Assembly: GCA_963793675.1 (NCBI GenBank)
Contig: CAWCBA010000005.1
Location: 362,848-426,847 of the forward strand
From: RPQJ01 sp963793675
GTDB taxonomy: Bacteria; Pseudomonadota; Gammaproteobacteria; Steroidobacterales; Steroidobacteraceae
Reading direction: 5' to 3'
DNA length: 64,000 bases
Below the pieces are notes generated by a model. It saw only the letters and a program-made list of their open reading frames with translations, did no database searches and was not told the origin of the DNA. Position 1 is the first letter of the stretch, and each line of letters opens with the position of its first letter. The translations under genes and the position numbers were made by a program. Shown here piece after piece: positions 20,491 to 30,669 of this stretch.

Positions 20491-23400
20491 TTACTCCATT
20501 GCCAGCAGCGAGGCGTTGCCACCCACCGCCGAGGTATTGACCGTCATCGTGCGCTCGTGCGCGTAGCGGTGAAGGTAGAACGGCCCGCCCGCTTTCGGTC
20601 CGGTGCCGGACAGGCCCGAGCCACCAAACGGTTGCGTACCCACGACGGCGCCGATGATGTTGCGGTTGACGTAGACGTTGCCGGCGGCAACGCGGCTCGC
20701 AACGCGACGCACGGTGCCGTCGATGCGGCTGTGAATGCCGAACGTGAGGCCGAAGCCCGTCGCGTTGATCGCATCCACGAGCGCTTCGAGGTCGCGTGCC
20801 TTGTAGGTCACGATGTGCATGATCGGGCCGAACCACTCGCGCTCGAGCACCGACAACGACGAGATCTCCACGGCGAGCGGCGCGACGAACGTGCCGGCCC
20901 GCGTGGCGTCCGGCAGCCTGATGCGGTGATGCCACGCAGCCTTCTGCATGACTTCGTGCGCGTGTCCGTCGAGCATGGCACGCGCCGCTTCGTCGATGAC
21001 GGGGCCGACGTCGGTTTCGAGGTAGGCGGGATCGCCGACCACCAGCTCTTCCATGTAGCCGGCCAGCAGTCGCTTGACCTTCGGAGCGATGTCCTCCTGC
21101 ACGCACAGCACTCGCAGCGCGGAACAGCGCTGTCCCGCGCTGTTGAACGCCGACTGGACTGCATCGATCACGACCTGTTCCGGCAGCGCCGAGCTGTCGA
21201 CGATCATCGCGTTCTGGCCGCCGGTCTCGGCGATCAACGCTCCGATCGGTCCGTTACGGCTGGCGAGGGTGCGATTGATGATCCGTGCAGTGTCGGTGGA
21301 GCCCGTGAAGGCGACCCCAGCGATGCGCGGATCGGCCACCGCAGCAGCTCCCACGCTGGCGCCATCGCCCGGCAGGAAATGCAGCACGTCGGCCGGGACG
21401 CCCGCCTGCAGCATGAGACGCACCGCGTGCGCCGCCACGAGCGGCGTCTGCTCGGCCGGCTTGGCCAGCACGGCATTGCCCGCTGCCAATGCAGCGGCAA
21501 CCTGCCCCGCGAAGATCGCGAGCGGGAAGTTCCAGGGGCTGATGCAGGTGAACACACCGCGTCCGTGCAGGCTGAGCTCGTTGCTCTCACCGGTCGGCCC
21601 CGGCAGACGCTGCGGGCCCGCGAACTCGTGCCGGGCACGGGCCGCGTAGTAACGCAGGAAGTCGACGGCCTCGCGCACTTCGGCGATGCCGTCCGGCACC
21701 GACTTGCCCGCCTCCCGCACACACATCGCGACCAGTTCTGCCGTACTCTGTTCGAAGAGGTCGGCAGCCTTGTCGAGCGCGTCGCCGCGCACGTCTGCGG
21801 GCGTGGCGTCCCAGGCAGGCTGCGCCTGCACGGCGATGTCGATCGCCGTGCGCACGTGCGCCGTCGTCGCATTCGACACGCTGCCGACGACGTCGGCGTG
21901 GTTGGCTGGATTGCGGATGGTGTCGGCAGCCCCGCTCTGCTCCTCACCGCCAAGCAGGGGCGCTGCCACCCAGTTGCGACGCGACACGCGCTCCATGCGG
22001 TCCGCCATCGCCTTGCACACCGCGCCGTTCGCGAGGTGCACGCCCAGCGAATTCCTGCGTTCCGGCTGGTAGATGTCGAGCGGCTGCGGGATGCGCGGGT
22101 GCGCAACCTGGTCAAAACCGTCGACCGTGCGCACCGGGTCCGCGATGATCGAGTCTATCGGTTCGTTCTCATTGACGATGCGGTTGACGAAGGACGTGTT
22201 CGAACCGTTCTCGAGCAGGCGGCGCACCAGGTACGGCAGCAGGTCCTCGTGCTCGCCGACCGGCGCGTACACGCGACATGGCGTGCCGAGGCCGCTGCGG
22301 TCGGTGACGTGCGTGTAGAGCTCTTCACCCATGCCGTGCAGGCGCTGGAACTCGAACTCGACCCCGGCTTTCCTGGCCATGCTGGCAACGGCCGCGACGG
22401 TGTGCGCGTTGTGCGTGGCGAACTGCGGGTACAGCACGTCCTTGCCCTGTTCGAACACGTAACGCGCGCACGCGAGATACGACACGTCGGTATTGGGCTT
22501 GCGCGTGTACAGCGGGTAACCCGGCAGGCCGCGCTCCTGGCCGCGCTTGATCTCGGCGTCCCAGTACGCGCCCTTCACCAGGCGCACGTGCAGGATGCGA
22601 CGCGTCTCCTTCGCCAGGCCGACGATGTACTTCAGCATCGGCAGCGCGCGCTTCTGATAGGTCTGCACGGCGATGCCGAAGCCGTTCCAGGCGGCGAGCG
22701 ACGGATCGCGGCAGACGGCCGCCAGCAATTCCATCGTCAGTTCGAGCCGCTCGGACTCTTCCGTATCGAGCGTCAGCGCGATGCCCGCATCGCGGGCCAG
22801 TCGGCACAGTTCCACCAGCCGCGGCGTGAGTTCGCGATGAACGCGTTGCCGGTGCGAACGCTCGAAGCGCGGGTGCATCGCGGAGAGCTTCACCGAGATG
22901 CTCGGGCGCGCTTCGAAATCAGGGTATTCGTCGACGCGGGCCGCCAGCGCGCCGATCGCCGTGCGGTAGGCATCGAAATACCGGGTGGCATCGGCCGTGG
23001 TCAGCGCCGCCTCGCCCAGCATGTCGAACGTGTAGCGGTACCGCCGGTTGGCGCCGCTCAGCGAGTTGTCGAGCGCCTCCTTCATCGTGCGGCCCATCAC
23101 GAACTGGTGACCCATGATGCGCATGGCCTGGCGCATCGCCGTGCGCACCACGGGTTCGCCCATGCGGCCGACGACGCGGCTCATCACGCCTTCCGGCGCG
23201 GCAACGTCGTTCGGATCGAGCCGCACGATGCGGCCCGTCAGCATCAGGCCCCAGGTCGAGGCATTGACGAACAGGGACTGGCTGTCGCCCAGGTGGCTGG
23301 CCCAGTCGCCTGCGCGCAGTTTGTCGGCGATCAGGCGATCCGCCGTCTCGTCGTCGGGAATGCGGAGCAGCGCCTCGGCGAGGCACATGAGAATGACGCC

Positions 23401-23676
23401 TTCCTGCGACGACAGGTCGTACTGCCGGAGAAACGCGTCGAGACCGGTCTTGGCGGCGGGCGCCCTGCGCACCGCCTCGACGAGCTTGCGTGCCGTGGCC
23501 TGCACTTCATCGTGCTGCGCCGGATCGAGGCGAGCCATGTCCGCCAGCGAGCGGACCAGGACTTCCTCGTCACCCAGGAAATCGTCGTTGATCGCCAGAC
23601 CGACCGGGGTCAGAAAGTCCTGGGCATCGGGAAACAGGAAACGCGACGAGGGCGCTTCGCGACTCGAACCAGACAT
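20491..23676 (-). CDS. putA: Bifunctional proline dehydrogenase / glutamate-semialdehyde dehydrogenase
   Basis: PutA oxidises proline to glutamate in two steps on one 1061-residue chain. The FAD-dependent PRODH barrel lies at about 160-480 (ISVKLSAMHPRFE; HVRLVKGAYWDAEIKRG). The NAD-dependent P5C dehydrogenase lies at about 550-1040, with TGSTDTAR, AETGGQNAM and the catalytic Cys851 in GQRCSAL. The N-terminal ribbon-helix-helix DNA-binding domain of enteric PutA is absent, so it should not autoregulate. A long opposite-strand frame across this gene is a coding shadow. Confidence 0.97.
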   Translation of the reverse strand: MSGSSREAPSSRFLFPDAQDFLTPVGLAINDDFLGDEEVLVRSLADMARLDPAQHDEVQATARKLVEAVRRAPAAKTGLDAFLRQYDLSSQEGVILMCLAEALLRIPDDETADRLIADKLRAGDWASHLGDSQSLFVNASTWGLMLTGRIVRLDPNDVAAPEGVMSRVVGRMGEPVVRTAMRQAMRIMGHQFVMGRTMKEALDNSLSGANRRYRYTFDMLGEAALTTADATRYFDAYRTAIGALAARVDEYPDFEARPSISVKLSAMHPRFERSHRQRVHRELTPRLVELCRLARDAGIALTLDTEESERLELTMELLAAVCRDPSLAAWNGFGIAVQTYQKRALPMLKYIVGLAKETRRILHVRLVKGAYWDAEIKRGQERGLPGYPLYTRKPNTDVSYLACARYVFEQGKDVLYPQFATHNAHTVAAVASMARKAGVEFEFQRLHGMGEELYTHVTDRSGLGTPCRVYAPVGEHEDLLPYLVRRLLENGSNTSFVNRIVNENEPIDSIIADPVRTVDGFDQVAHPRIPQPLDIYQPERRNSLGVHLANGAVCKAMADRMERVSRRNWVAAPLLGGEEQSGAADTIRNPANHADVVGSVSNATTAHVRTAIDIAVQAQPAWDATPADVRGDALDKAADLFEQSTAELVAMCVREAGKSVPDGIAEVREAVDFLRYYAARARHEFAGPQRLPGPTGESNELSLHGRGVFTCISPWNFPLAIFAGQVAAALAAGNAVLAKPAEQTPLVAAHAVRLMLQAGVPADVLHFLPGDGASVGAAAVADPRIAGVAFTGSTDTARIINRTLASRNGPIGALIAETGGQNAMIVDSSALPEQVVIDAVQSAFNSAGQRCSALRVLCVQEDIAPKVKRLLAGYMEELVVGDPAYLETDVGPVIDEAARAMLDGHAHEVMQKAAWHHRIRLPDATRAGTFVAPLAVEISSLSVLEREWFGPIMHIVTYKARDLEALVDAINATGFGLTFGIHSRIDGTVRRVASRVAAGNVYVNRNIIGAVVGTQPFGGSGLSGTGPKAGGPFYLHRYAHERTMTVNTSAVGGNASLLAME

Positions 23677-23713
23677 GGGGGATTCGCCTGCAGGAAAGGT
23701 CCCCGATTCTATC

Positions 23714-23755
23714 CAAAAACGCAGTCGTCCCGCGGAGGTTCGCCTGCCGCGGGAC
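23714..23755 (-). terminator. Rho-independent terminator after the DUF481 gene
   Basis: On the minus strand GTCCCGCGG and CCGCGGGAC form a nine-base-pair stem with an 11-base loop, followed seven bases on by a run of five T residues. It separates the DUF481 gene from putA. Confidence 0.75.
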
Positions 23756-23779
23756 GTGTTGCACCGCGTTACGCGGCCG

Positions 23780-24493
23780 CTACTTCGTCTCGTAGAGCAG
23801 GCCGACCGTGGTCAGGGTATCCGTCTTGTCGACGCCGGGCTGGACGTCGGTGTTGTGACGGACCTGGTAACCCACGCGCAGGCCGAGCGCGCCCGTGATG
23901 GTGACCTCGAGGCCGAGGTCGTTCTGCATATAGGTGTTGTCCGAACCCGTTTCCACCAGGAAGCGGTCGACGAACTTGGTGGTGTTGGTCAGCTGGTGCT
24001 CGAAACCGAGGTCGCCGCGGAAGATGACGCCGTCCTCGGACTCGCCGGTGTCCCGGACCTGGGCATAGCGGTAGCCGGGACCGCCCTGCACCCAGAACTT
24101 GGTGCGTTCGGTGTCTATGATCTTGTAGCCGAGACCACCGGCAAGCGAGGCCTGGTAGTCGTACTGGCTGAAACGGTCGTCTTCATAGCGGCCCGCGCCG
24201 AAAGCGTATGCGCGCTCGGTAAAGTCGTACTGTGTCTGCCCGCGCAGTTCCCAGCGCTGGGCGGTGGTGCCGCCGCCGTCGCTGCCGTAATTTCCGGCAA
24301 AACCGAACGTGTGCTGCCACCGGTCGACCTTGTTCTTCAGTTCGAGGTTGGCGCTCGCAGCCTGGTTCTCGCTGTTGCCGGTCGCAAATGACGCGCCGAT
24401 GTCGCCTTTGCCGGTCCAGTCGGCCAGGGCGGGCATGGTGGCGGCACAGAGTGCGAGGGCAATGCAAAGCTGGGGGACACGGATCGTGGACAT
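23780..24493 (-). CDS. DUF481 outer-membrane beta-barrel protein
   Basis: This 237-residue protein has a signal peptide (about 1-24, ending ALA-D). A DUF481/YdiY-like barrel follows, with alternating hydrophobic strands and aromatic girdle residues (GDIGASFATGNSENQAASAN; TVGLLYETK at the C-terminus). The family includes salt- and alkali-induced outer-membrane proteins of unknown function. It has its own terminator before putA. Confidence 0.85.
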   Translation of the reverse strand: MSTIRVPQLCIALALCAATMPALADWTGKGDIGASFATGNSENQAASANLELKNKVDRWQHTFGFAGNYGSDGGGTTAQRWELRGQTQYDFTERAYAFGAGRYEDDRFSQYDYQASLAGGLGYKIIDTERTKFWVQGGPGYRYAQVRDTGESEDGVIFRGDLGFEHQLTNTTKFVDRFLVETGSDNTYMQNDLGLEVTITGALGLRVGYQVRHNTDVQPGVDKTDTLTTVGLLYETK

Positions 24494-24640
24494 CGAAAGC
24501 TCCTTGCCGGGCTCTTGGCGGGGAAAAAAGGGCGCGAGTATAGCCGCCCGACCTGCGCAGGCCTACGCAAGGCGGATCGAGCGGAAATCTGCTTGCATCG
24601 ACCCCGCGGCGCGCGAAAACTCCCGGTTCAACGAATCTGG

Positions 24641-25448
24641 ATGAACCCGATGCCTGAAACCGCGCAGAAGATCGTCGCCACCACCGAAAACTTCATGACC
24701 GACGTCGTGGAGGCTTCCAGCTCGAGACCCGTCCTCGTGGATTTCTGGGCCCCCTGGTGCGGCCCCTGCCGCACGCTCATGCCGTTGCTCGACCGGATCG
24801 CGGACGATTACGCGGGCCGCTTCATCCTTGCCAAGGTCAATACCGAAGAACAGCCACAACTGGCATCTCATTTCCAGATCCGGAGCATCCCGACGGTCGT
24901 GCTCATTCACCAGGGCGAGGTGGTCGAGCAGTTCGTCGGGCTGCAGCCCGAGCCGGCCATCAGGGCCTTGCTCGACCGGTACGTGACCCCAGCGGGCACA
25001 GTCGTCGAGTCGGACCCCGCGGCCGCGATCGTCCGACCGGCCCGAGGACCTCGTTGCACGACTGCTGGAGCAGAGGGAGGCCGAGGGCGCGGCGGAGGCG
25101 ATCGAGGCACTGGCGGCCACCCAGGCCGACCACCCGCAGCTGGGAGCACTCCGGGCGCGGCTCGCGTTCGTCCGGACAGCCAATGCCCGACCGGACGTCA
25201 TGTCGCTGCGTGCAGCCCTGGAAGCAGACCCGACCGACGCGGCGGCACGGCACGCACTGGCGGCGCACCATGCGCTGGCGGGCGATTATGGGACCGCCCT
25301 GGCCGAGTGGCTGGAATTGATGCGACGCGACAGGAAGTTCGGTGACGACGCCGGGCGCCGGGCGCTGCTGCAGGCGTTCGAGGTGCTGGGTGAGCAGGAT
25401 CCGCTCGTCATCCAGTACCGGCGCCGCATGGCGAGTTTATTGCATTGA
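24641..25448 (+). CDS. cnoX: Thioredoxin-domain co-chaperone (CnoX/YbbN-like), one frameshift
   Basis: The N-terminal thioredoxin domain (about 10-120) has an intact redox motif WCGPC with Cys40 and Cys43, followed by a cis-proline site SIPTV. At about 25027 one extra base shifts the frame. The corrected sequence enters a helical TPR-like region (ARLLEQREAEGAAEAIEALA; ADPTDAAARHALAAHHALAG), as in CnoX/YbbN, which hands oxidised clients to chaperones. Unlike E. coli YbbN, which lacks the pair, both cysteines are present. A second ATG at 24650 is an equally possible start. Confidence 0.85.
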
Positions 25449-25538
25449 CGCATTCGGCTGCCGATCGTGGAATATCGCCTTGCGCGACTCGCCGCGACCG
25501 AAGTATAAATTCGCGCCCCTTGCCCACTGGGTTTTTCG

Positions 25539-25793
25539 ATGCACGAGAAGCCGGAATCAGCGGACGAGTTCGAGGACGAAGACGCCGAGGAAGCCGTCGG
25601 GGGCGATGAAGCCCTCGATGTCGATCGCCTCATCCAGGACCTCGATAAGCGCAAGCGCGGCGCGCCCAAAGGCGCGGAACCCGCCTGGCGCAAACTCGAA
25701 CGCATGATGGAACAGAAGCGCACGTCGGAGTTGCTGAGCGACTTCGACGATTACGACGTGGGCGACCGCCCGCGGTCGCGCAAGGGTCAGTGA
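25539..25793 (+). CDS. Small acidic protein of unknown function
   Basis: I do not recognise this 84-residue protein. It is highly acidic at the N-terminus (EFEDEDAEEAV), basic in the middle (LDKRKRGAPKG) and ends in the segment LLSDFDDYDVGDRPR. It has no signal peptide or membrane segment. A TATAAAT-like -10 sequence lies at about 25503-25509. Its 3' end overlaps the convergent dnaE2 stop by seven bases. Confidence 0.6.
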   Translation: MHEKPESADEFEDEDAEEAVGGDEALDVDRLIQDLDKRKRGAPKGAEPAWRKLERMMEQKRTSELLSDFDDYDVGDRPRSRKGQ

Positions 25794-28700
25794 AAGTCGC
25801 GCGACGCCGAGCGTAACCGGCCGAGCCAGCGGCTCAGGTCGACCAGCCGATGCGCGATCACGTGCATCACCTCCCCTTCCGTCTGCAGCTTGCCGGCCAC
25901 GCCCATCAGGCGTGAACCGATCAACGCCTGGCGTTGCCGCTCGGCCACGGCGCGCCAGACGATCAGGTTGATCGAGCCATGCTCGTCTTCGAGCGTCACG
26001 AACGTGACGCCCTCGGCGCTGCCCGGTCGCTGCCGCGTGATGACGAGGCCCGCGGTGCGCACGTTCGAGCCGTTCGTCAACGAGCGCAGCTGCGCAGAAT
26101 CGAGGAAACCGCGGGCACCGAGTTGATCGCGCAGCACCGCGACCGGGTGACGCCGCAAGGTAAGCCCCGTGTGCGCGTAGTCGGCCACGATGTCCTCGCC
26201 TTCGCGTGGCGCACGCAACAGCGGAATACCTTCGGCGATGCGCACCTCGGGCAGGATGGGCAGCGAGCCCTCGAGTCCGGCAACCTGCCAGGCCGCGCGG
26301 TAACGATGCCCGCCGAGACCCGCCAGTGCGCCCGCCGCCGCGAGACAGCCCATCGAACGACGATCGAGGCCGGCCTGTTCCGCCAGTTGCTGTGCGCTCT
26401 CGAACGCGTGGGCCTGCGCGCGCGCGCGGGCATCGACCAGTCGCTGTGCCGCCTCCTGCGCCAGCCCCCTCACCAGCCGCAGGCCGAGCCGCAACGCGGG
26501 AGCGGGCGAATCGTCGGCGCGGTGCTCCAGGGTGCAGTCCCAGTCGCTCGTGCGCACGTCGATCGGGCGCACCTCGACGCCGTGACGCTGTGCGTCCTGC
26601 ACGATCTGCGAGGGCGCATAAAAACCCATGGGCTGGCTGTTGATGAGTGCGGCCGCGAAAGCCGCGGGCTCGTGCCGCTTCAGCCACGCCGAGACGTACA
26701 CGAGCAGGGCGAAGCTGGCCGCGTGCGATTCGGGGAAACCGTATTCGCCAAAACCGAGGATCTGCTGGAAGATGCGTCGCGCGAACTCCTCGGAGTAACC
26801 GCGATCGCGCATGCCGTGGATCAGCCGCTCCTCGAAGTGGCCCAGCCCACCCTTGCGCTTCCATGCCGCCATCGCGCGCCGCAACTGGTCCGCCTCGCCC
26901 GGCGTGAATCCCGCCGCGACGATCGCAAGCTGCATCACCTGCTCCTGGAAGATCGGCACGCCGAGCGTGCGTCTCAGCACCCCTTCCACCTCTGCGCTGG
27001 GATACGTGACCGCCTCCTCGCCCGCGCGCCGGCGCAGGTACGGATGCACCATGTCGCCCTGGATCGGGCCGGGCCGGATGATCGCGACTTCGATGACGAG
27101 GTCGTAATACGAACGCGGCCGCAGTCGCGGCAGCATCGCCATCTGCGCGCGCGACTCGATCTGGAACACGCCCACGGTGTCGGCGTGCCCGATCATGTCG
27201 TAGACCGCCGGGTCTTCCGCCGGCACCGTCGCGAGTGTCCAGCGCTGGCCGCGACAGCCGTGCACGAGGTCGAATGCGCGGCGGATAGCGGCCAGCATGC
27301 CGAGCCCGAGCACGTCGACCTTGAGCAGGCCGAGCGCGTCGAGGTCGTCCTTGTCCCACTGGATCACGGTGCGACCGGGCATCGAGGCATTCTCGACCGG
27401 AACGAGTTCTTCGAGCAGGTCGCGCGCGATGACGAACCCACCGACGTGCTGCGAGAGGTGGCGCGGAAAACCGAGCAGCGTGCGTGCGAGCGACAGTATC
27501 CTTCGACAGCACAGGACTGTCGGGATCCATGCCCGCTTCACGAACCCGTGTCGCGTCGATGCTTCGACCCATCCCACCACTGCATCGAACGTGCCAGCGC
27601 CGCCACCTGCAGCGGATCGAGCCCCATCGCCTTCGCCACGTCGCGCAGCGCGCTGCGCGGACGATAGCTGATGACCGTCGCCGTCAGCGCAGCCCGCTCG
27701 CGGCCGTACTTCGCGTAGATGTACTGGATGACTTCTTCGCGGCGCTCGTGCTCGAAGTCGACGTCGATGTCGGGTGGTTCGTTGCGTTCCCTGGAGATGA
27801 AGCGTTCGAACAGCAGCGACATGCGCGCCGGATCGACTTCGGTGATGCCGAGACAGAAACACACCGCCGAGTTGGCTGCCGAGCCGCGGCCCTGGCAGAG
27901 AATGCGCCGCGAGCGCGCAAACCGCACGATATCGTGCACGGTGAGGAAGTACGGCTCGTACCCGAGTTCGGCGATCAGCGTGAGCTCGTGCTCGATCGCC
28001 TGACGCGCCGGGGCAGGCGCGCCGCCCGGCCAGCGGTGACTGGCGCCCTCCTCCGTGAGGCGTCGCAACCACGCGGCCGGCGTGTACCCCTCCGGCACGA
28101 TCTCGCGCGGGTATTCGTAACGCAGCTCGTCGAGCGTGAACGTGCAGCGCGAGGCGATCTCCACCGCAGCGGCGAGCAGCTCGGGCGGGTGCAGCTGCGC
28201 GATGCGCTGGATCGGGCGCAGGTGGCGTTCGCCATTGGAAAACAGTGCGAATCCCGCCTGTTCGACGGTAGTACCGATCCGCGTCGCGGCGAGGACGTCC
28301 TGCAACGCCCGACGCCCGCGCGCGTGCATGTGCACGTCCCCGGTCGCGACGAGTGGCAGTTCGAGTTCGCGACCGAGGTCCTGCAACTGCTCGAGTCGCC
28401 TGCGATCGCGACCCGTCGTCAGCAGTTCGACCGCGATCCAGAGCTGGCCGGGGAAGAGCGTGGCGAGCCAGCGGGCTTCGTCAGCGTCCGGTTGCGTTGC
28501 GGGCAGCCACAGGCACAGGAGAGGGGCTAGGGGATAGGGGTTAGGGGTTAGTGAAGAAGCTGGCGTTGCCAGCGATTTCCGACTATCCCCCGACTCCCAT
28601 CCCCTATCCCCTGCGACGATTTCATTGAAATCGTCGCGGCACAGCAGGTATTCCCCTTTCGCGGCGGAGCGCCGGCCGCGGGTGATCAACCGGCAAAGAC

Positions 28701-28956
28701 CACCGTACCCTGCGCGGTTCCGCGCGAGCAGCACGCAGCGCAGTCCGTCCTCGAGGCGAAACTCCGAACCGACGATGAGCTTGAGACCGTGCTCGCGTGC
28801 AGCGACGTGCGCGCGCACGACACCGGACACCGAGCACTCGTCGGTGATCGCGAGCGCGGCATACCCAAGCCTCGCAGCGCGTTCGACCAGTTCTTCCGGG
28901 CGCGAAGCGCCGCGCAGGAAACTGAAGTTGGAGAGGCAATGCAGCTCGGCGTACAC
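25787..28956 (-). CDS. dnaE2: Error-prone DNA polymerase DnaE2, two frameshifts
   Basis: DnaE2 is the alternative C-family polymerase of the ImuAB-DnaE2 mutasome, used for SOS-induced translesion synthesis. The chain starts with a PHP domain (LHCLSNFSFLRGASRP). It contains the catalytic segment PPDIDVDFEHERRE and the palm/fingers region RSALRDVAKAMG, and ends with an OB-fold (VTFVTLEDEHGSINLIVW). The frame shifts by one base at about 27562 and again at about 27505; the corrected segment reads IDATRVREAGMDPDSPVL then RRILSLARTLLGFPRHLSQH. An unusual repeat-bearing insertion lies at 28522-28637. It is the last gene of the lexA cassette. Confidence 0.92.
28522..28637. repeat. Nested inverted-repeat element inside dnaE2
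   Basis: Short G-rich units (AGGGGCT, AGGGGAT, AGGGGTT, AGGGGTT) at 28522-28549 are mirrored by C-rich units at 28585-28612. AGGGGATAGGGG at 28529-28540 and CCCCTATCCCCT at 28601-28612 are exact inverted copies. Directly beside them GCGACGATTTCA and TGAAATCGTCGC at 28613-28637 form a perfect 12-base palindrome with one central base. The element is in frame with dnaE2. Confidence 0.75.
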
Positions 28957-29012
28957 GGCAACCGCGTCGAGCCCGGCTCAGTGCGGCGCGCAGCAGATGG
29001 CGGACCGGTGAG

Positions 29013-30668
29013 TCACGCGAACCAGCCATGCAGGAACCAGCGCGCGCCCTCGACCGTCTCGCGGCGCGTGCGGAACACCCACAACCGGGCGCCCTGCGCA
29101 TTGCGCGCGATGTAGTAATCACGCGCGATGTCGTGACCGTCCCACCAGCCGGATTCGATGCACTCGGGGCCTTCTTCGAGAACGAGCCGGTCGACGTCGC
29201 ATGGCTCCGGCCGGTCGAGCAGCCAGAGAGGCCGACCTTCGCCCGGCCTTGCGACCGACCTCTCCCATCGCAATGGAAGAGGCACGGAGGGCGAACTCGC
29301 GTTCGGTGAAGCACTGCGCGACGACGCTTTCTGCCGCGCCCTGGGCTTCGTCGCTGCCGGCTCGACGGCGCGCCACGCCGCCTCTGGTCGATGCTCGGAC
29401 ACGCAGGCGAGTCCGTACACGGCATCGTTGCCGAGCCGCGCGCGCAGCCGCTCGACGAGCTGCGGCAGGTTCTTGCCGGATCCGCGCCGGTCATGCGCAA
29501 ACAGCTCGATCGCGCCGGCCTGCAGGTCGATGAGCGGGCCGCTCAGCAGGCGCACGTTGCGCACGGGCTGTGGCAGCACGAGCGGCGCAAGACGCCCGCG
29601 CAGCAACTCCGCCATGTGCCGCGGCTGCGCACCGACCGGTTGCACGAAACGCAGTCGCACGCGCGTGACCGGTGCATCACGATGACGCAGCTGCACTTCG
29701 ATCGCCTGCACGCCACGATCGCGCTCGCGCAGGAACTGACACAGCTCTTCGAACAGGGGGGCGAGCGCCTGGCCGAGCCGCGCGGTATCGGCAATTTCGG
29801 GTTCGAGGTCGCGCCGCGTGGCAAAGCGTTCGCGCGCGGCATACGCTGCACGCGGCTCCTGCACACGGCCCGTGGCGCGGTCGAGCGTGGCAAGCAGCTC
29901 CTGGCCGAAGCGGCGCGCGAAGCCAGCGCGCGGCAGGCGCAGGCAGTCACCCACGGTGCGCACGCCCATGGTGCCGAGCGTTTCGATGCCGCGTTCGGGC
30001 CAGCGGGTGCACCCGAGCGGCAGCAGCGCAAGCCGCGCAGCCAGCTCGTCGCGGTTGCGCACGAACACGGGGCGCGCGCCGGGCGGACACGCACGCGCGA
30101 ACCACAGCGATGCCAGCGGCGACGGCGTGATCGCAAAGCGAACCGTTGCGCCCATGGCGTCGGTTAGTTCCTGCTGCAAGCGCACGCACAGTTGCCTGGC
30201 GCCGCCAAACAACCGCAGGCTGCCACGCACTTCGAGCAGCACGCCGTCGGGCTGCTCGATGCTGACCCTCGGCGTGAACCGCACTCCGCGCTGTGCCACC
30301 GCTTCGAGCAACTGGCGTTCGCGCCGCGCATCACGTGCCAGCGCATGCAGGCCCGGTACGAGTGCGAGCGCCGCGTTGATCGACATTCCCTCGCGCACAC
30401 CTGCGGCGTGCACGGCTTCCTCGCAGGCACGCACGACCTTGCCGTTGCGCCCGAGGTCGACGATGGCGACAGGCGGACGACCCGGCAGGGCAAGCGCCAC
30501 ATCACGCAACGAATCGAGCATCAATGACGGCAGGTGGATGGCGAGCCAGAGTTCACGCGAGCGCGATTGTGCGAGCGGTGTGCGGCCCGGAACGGAAAGC
30601 GAGGACGGACGGAATGCCGGCGTGACCCGCACATGGTGGGGAGACGGGGGCCTGGCGAGCGGGGCCAT
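29013..30668 (-). CDS. imuB: ImuB, inactive Y-family polymerase-like mutasome protein
   Basis: ImuB links the sliding clamp to ImuA and DnaE2 and is thought to be catalytically inactive. The 551-residue protein shows the Y-family fold (LWLAIHLPSLMLD; CEEAVHAAGVREGMS; MGVRTVGDCLRLPRAGFARRFG) without the usual catalytic acidic pair that I can identify. The C-terminus has the family tail (WWDGHDIARDYYIARNAQGARLWVFR). It starts just after the imuA stop (TGAGATG) and precedes dnaE2 by 56 bases. Confidence 0.93.
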   Translation of the reverse strand: MAPLARPPSPHHVRVTPAFRPSSLSVPGRTPLAQSRSRELWLAIHLPSLMLDSLRDVALALPGRPPVAIVDLGRNGKVVRACEEAVHAAGVREGMSINAALALVPGLHALARDARRERQLLEAVAQRGVRFTPRVSIEQPDGVLLEVRGSLRLFGGARQLCVRLQQELTDAMGATVRFAITPSPLASLWFARACPPGARPVFVRNRDELAARLALLPLGCTRWPERGIETLGTMGVRTVGDCLRLPRAGFARRFGQELLATLDRATGRVQEPRAAYAARERFATRRDLEPEIADTARLGQALAPLFEELCQFLRERDRGVQAIEVQLRHRDAPVTRVRLRFVQPVGAQPRHMAELLRGRLAPLVLPQPVRNVRLLSGPLIDLQAGAIELFAHDRRGSGKNLPQLVERLRARLGNDAVYGLACVSEHRPEAAWRAVEPAATKPRARQKASSRSASPNASSPSVPLPLRWERSVARPGEGRPLWLLDRPEPCDVDRLVLEEGPECIESGWWDGHDIARDYYIARNAQGARLWVFRTRRETVEGARWFLHGWFA

Positions 30669-30669
30669 C

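Noticed and set aside
19582..23898. Very long open frame on the plus strand opposite putA and sdaA
   Set aside because: It is antisense to intact conserved genes, has no recognisable domain, is rich in arginine and histidine, and is a typical product of high GC at third codon positions.
28522..28612. G-rich repeats read as telomere-like or as a CRISPR array
   Set aside because: Units are only about seven bases, with no unique spacers of constant length and no cas genes. They fit a nested inverted repeat instead.
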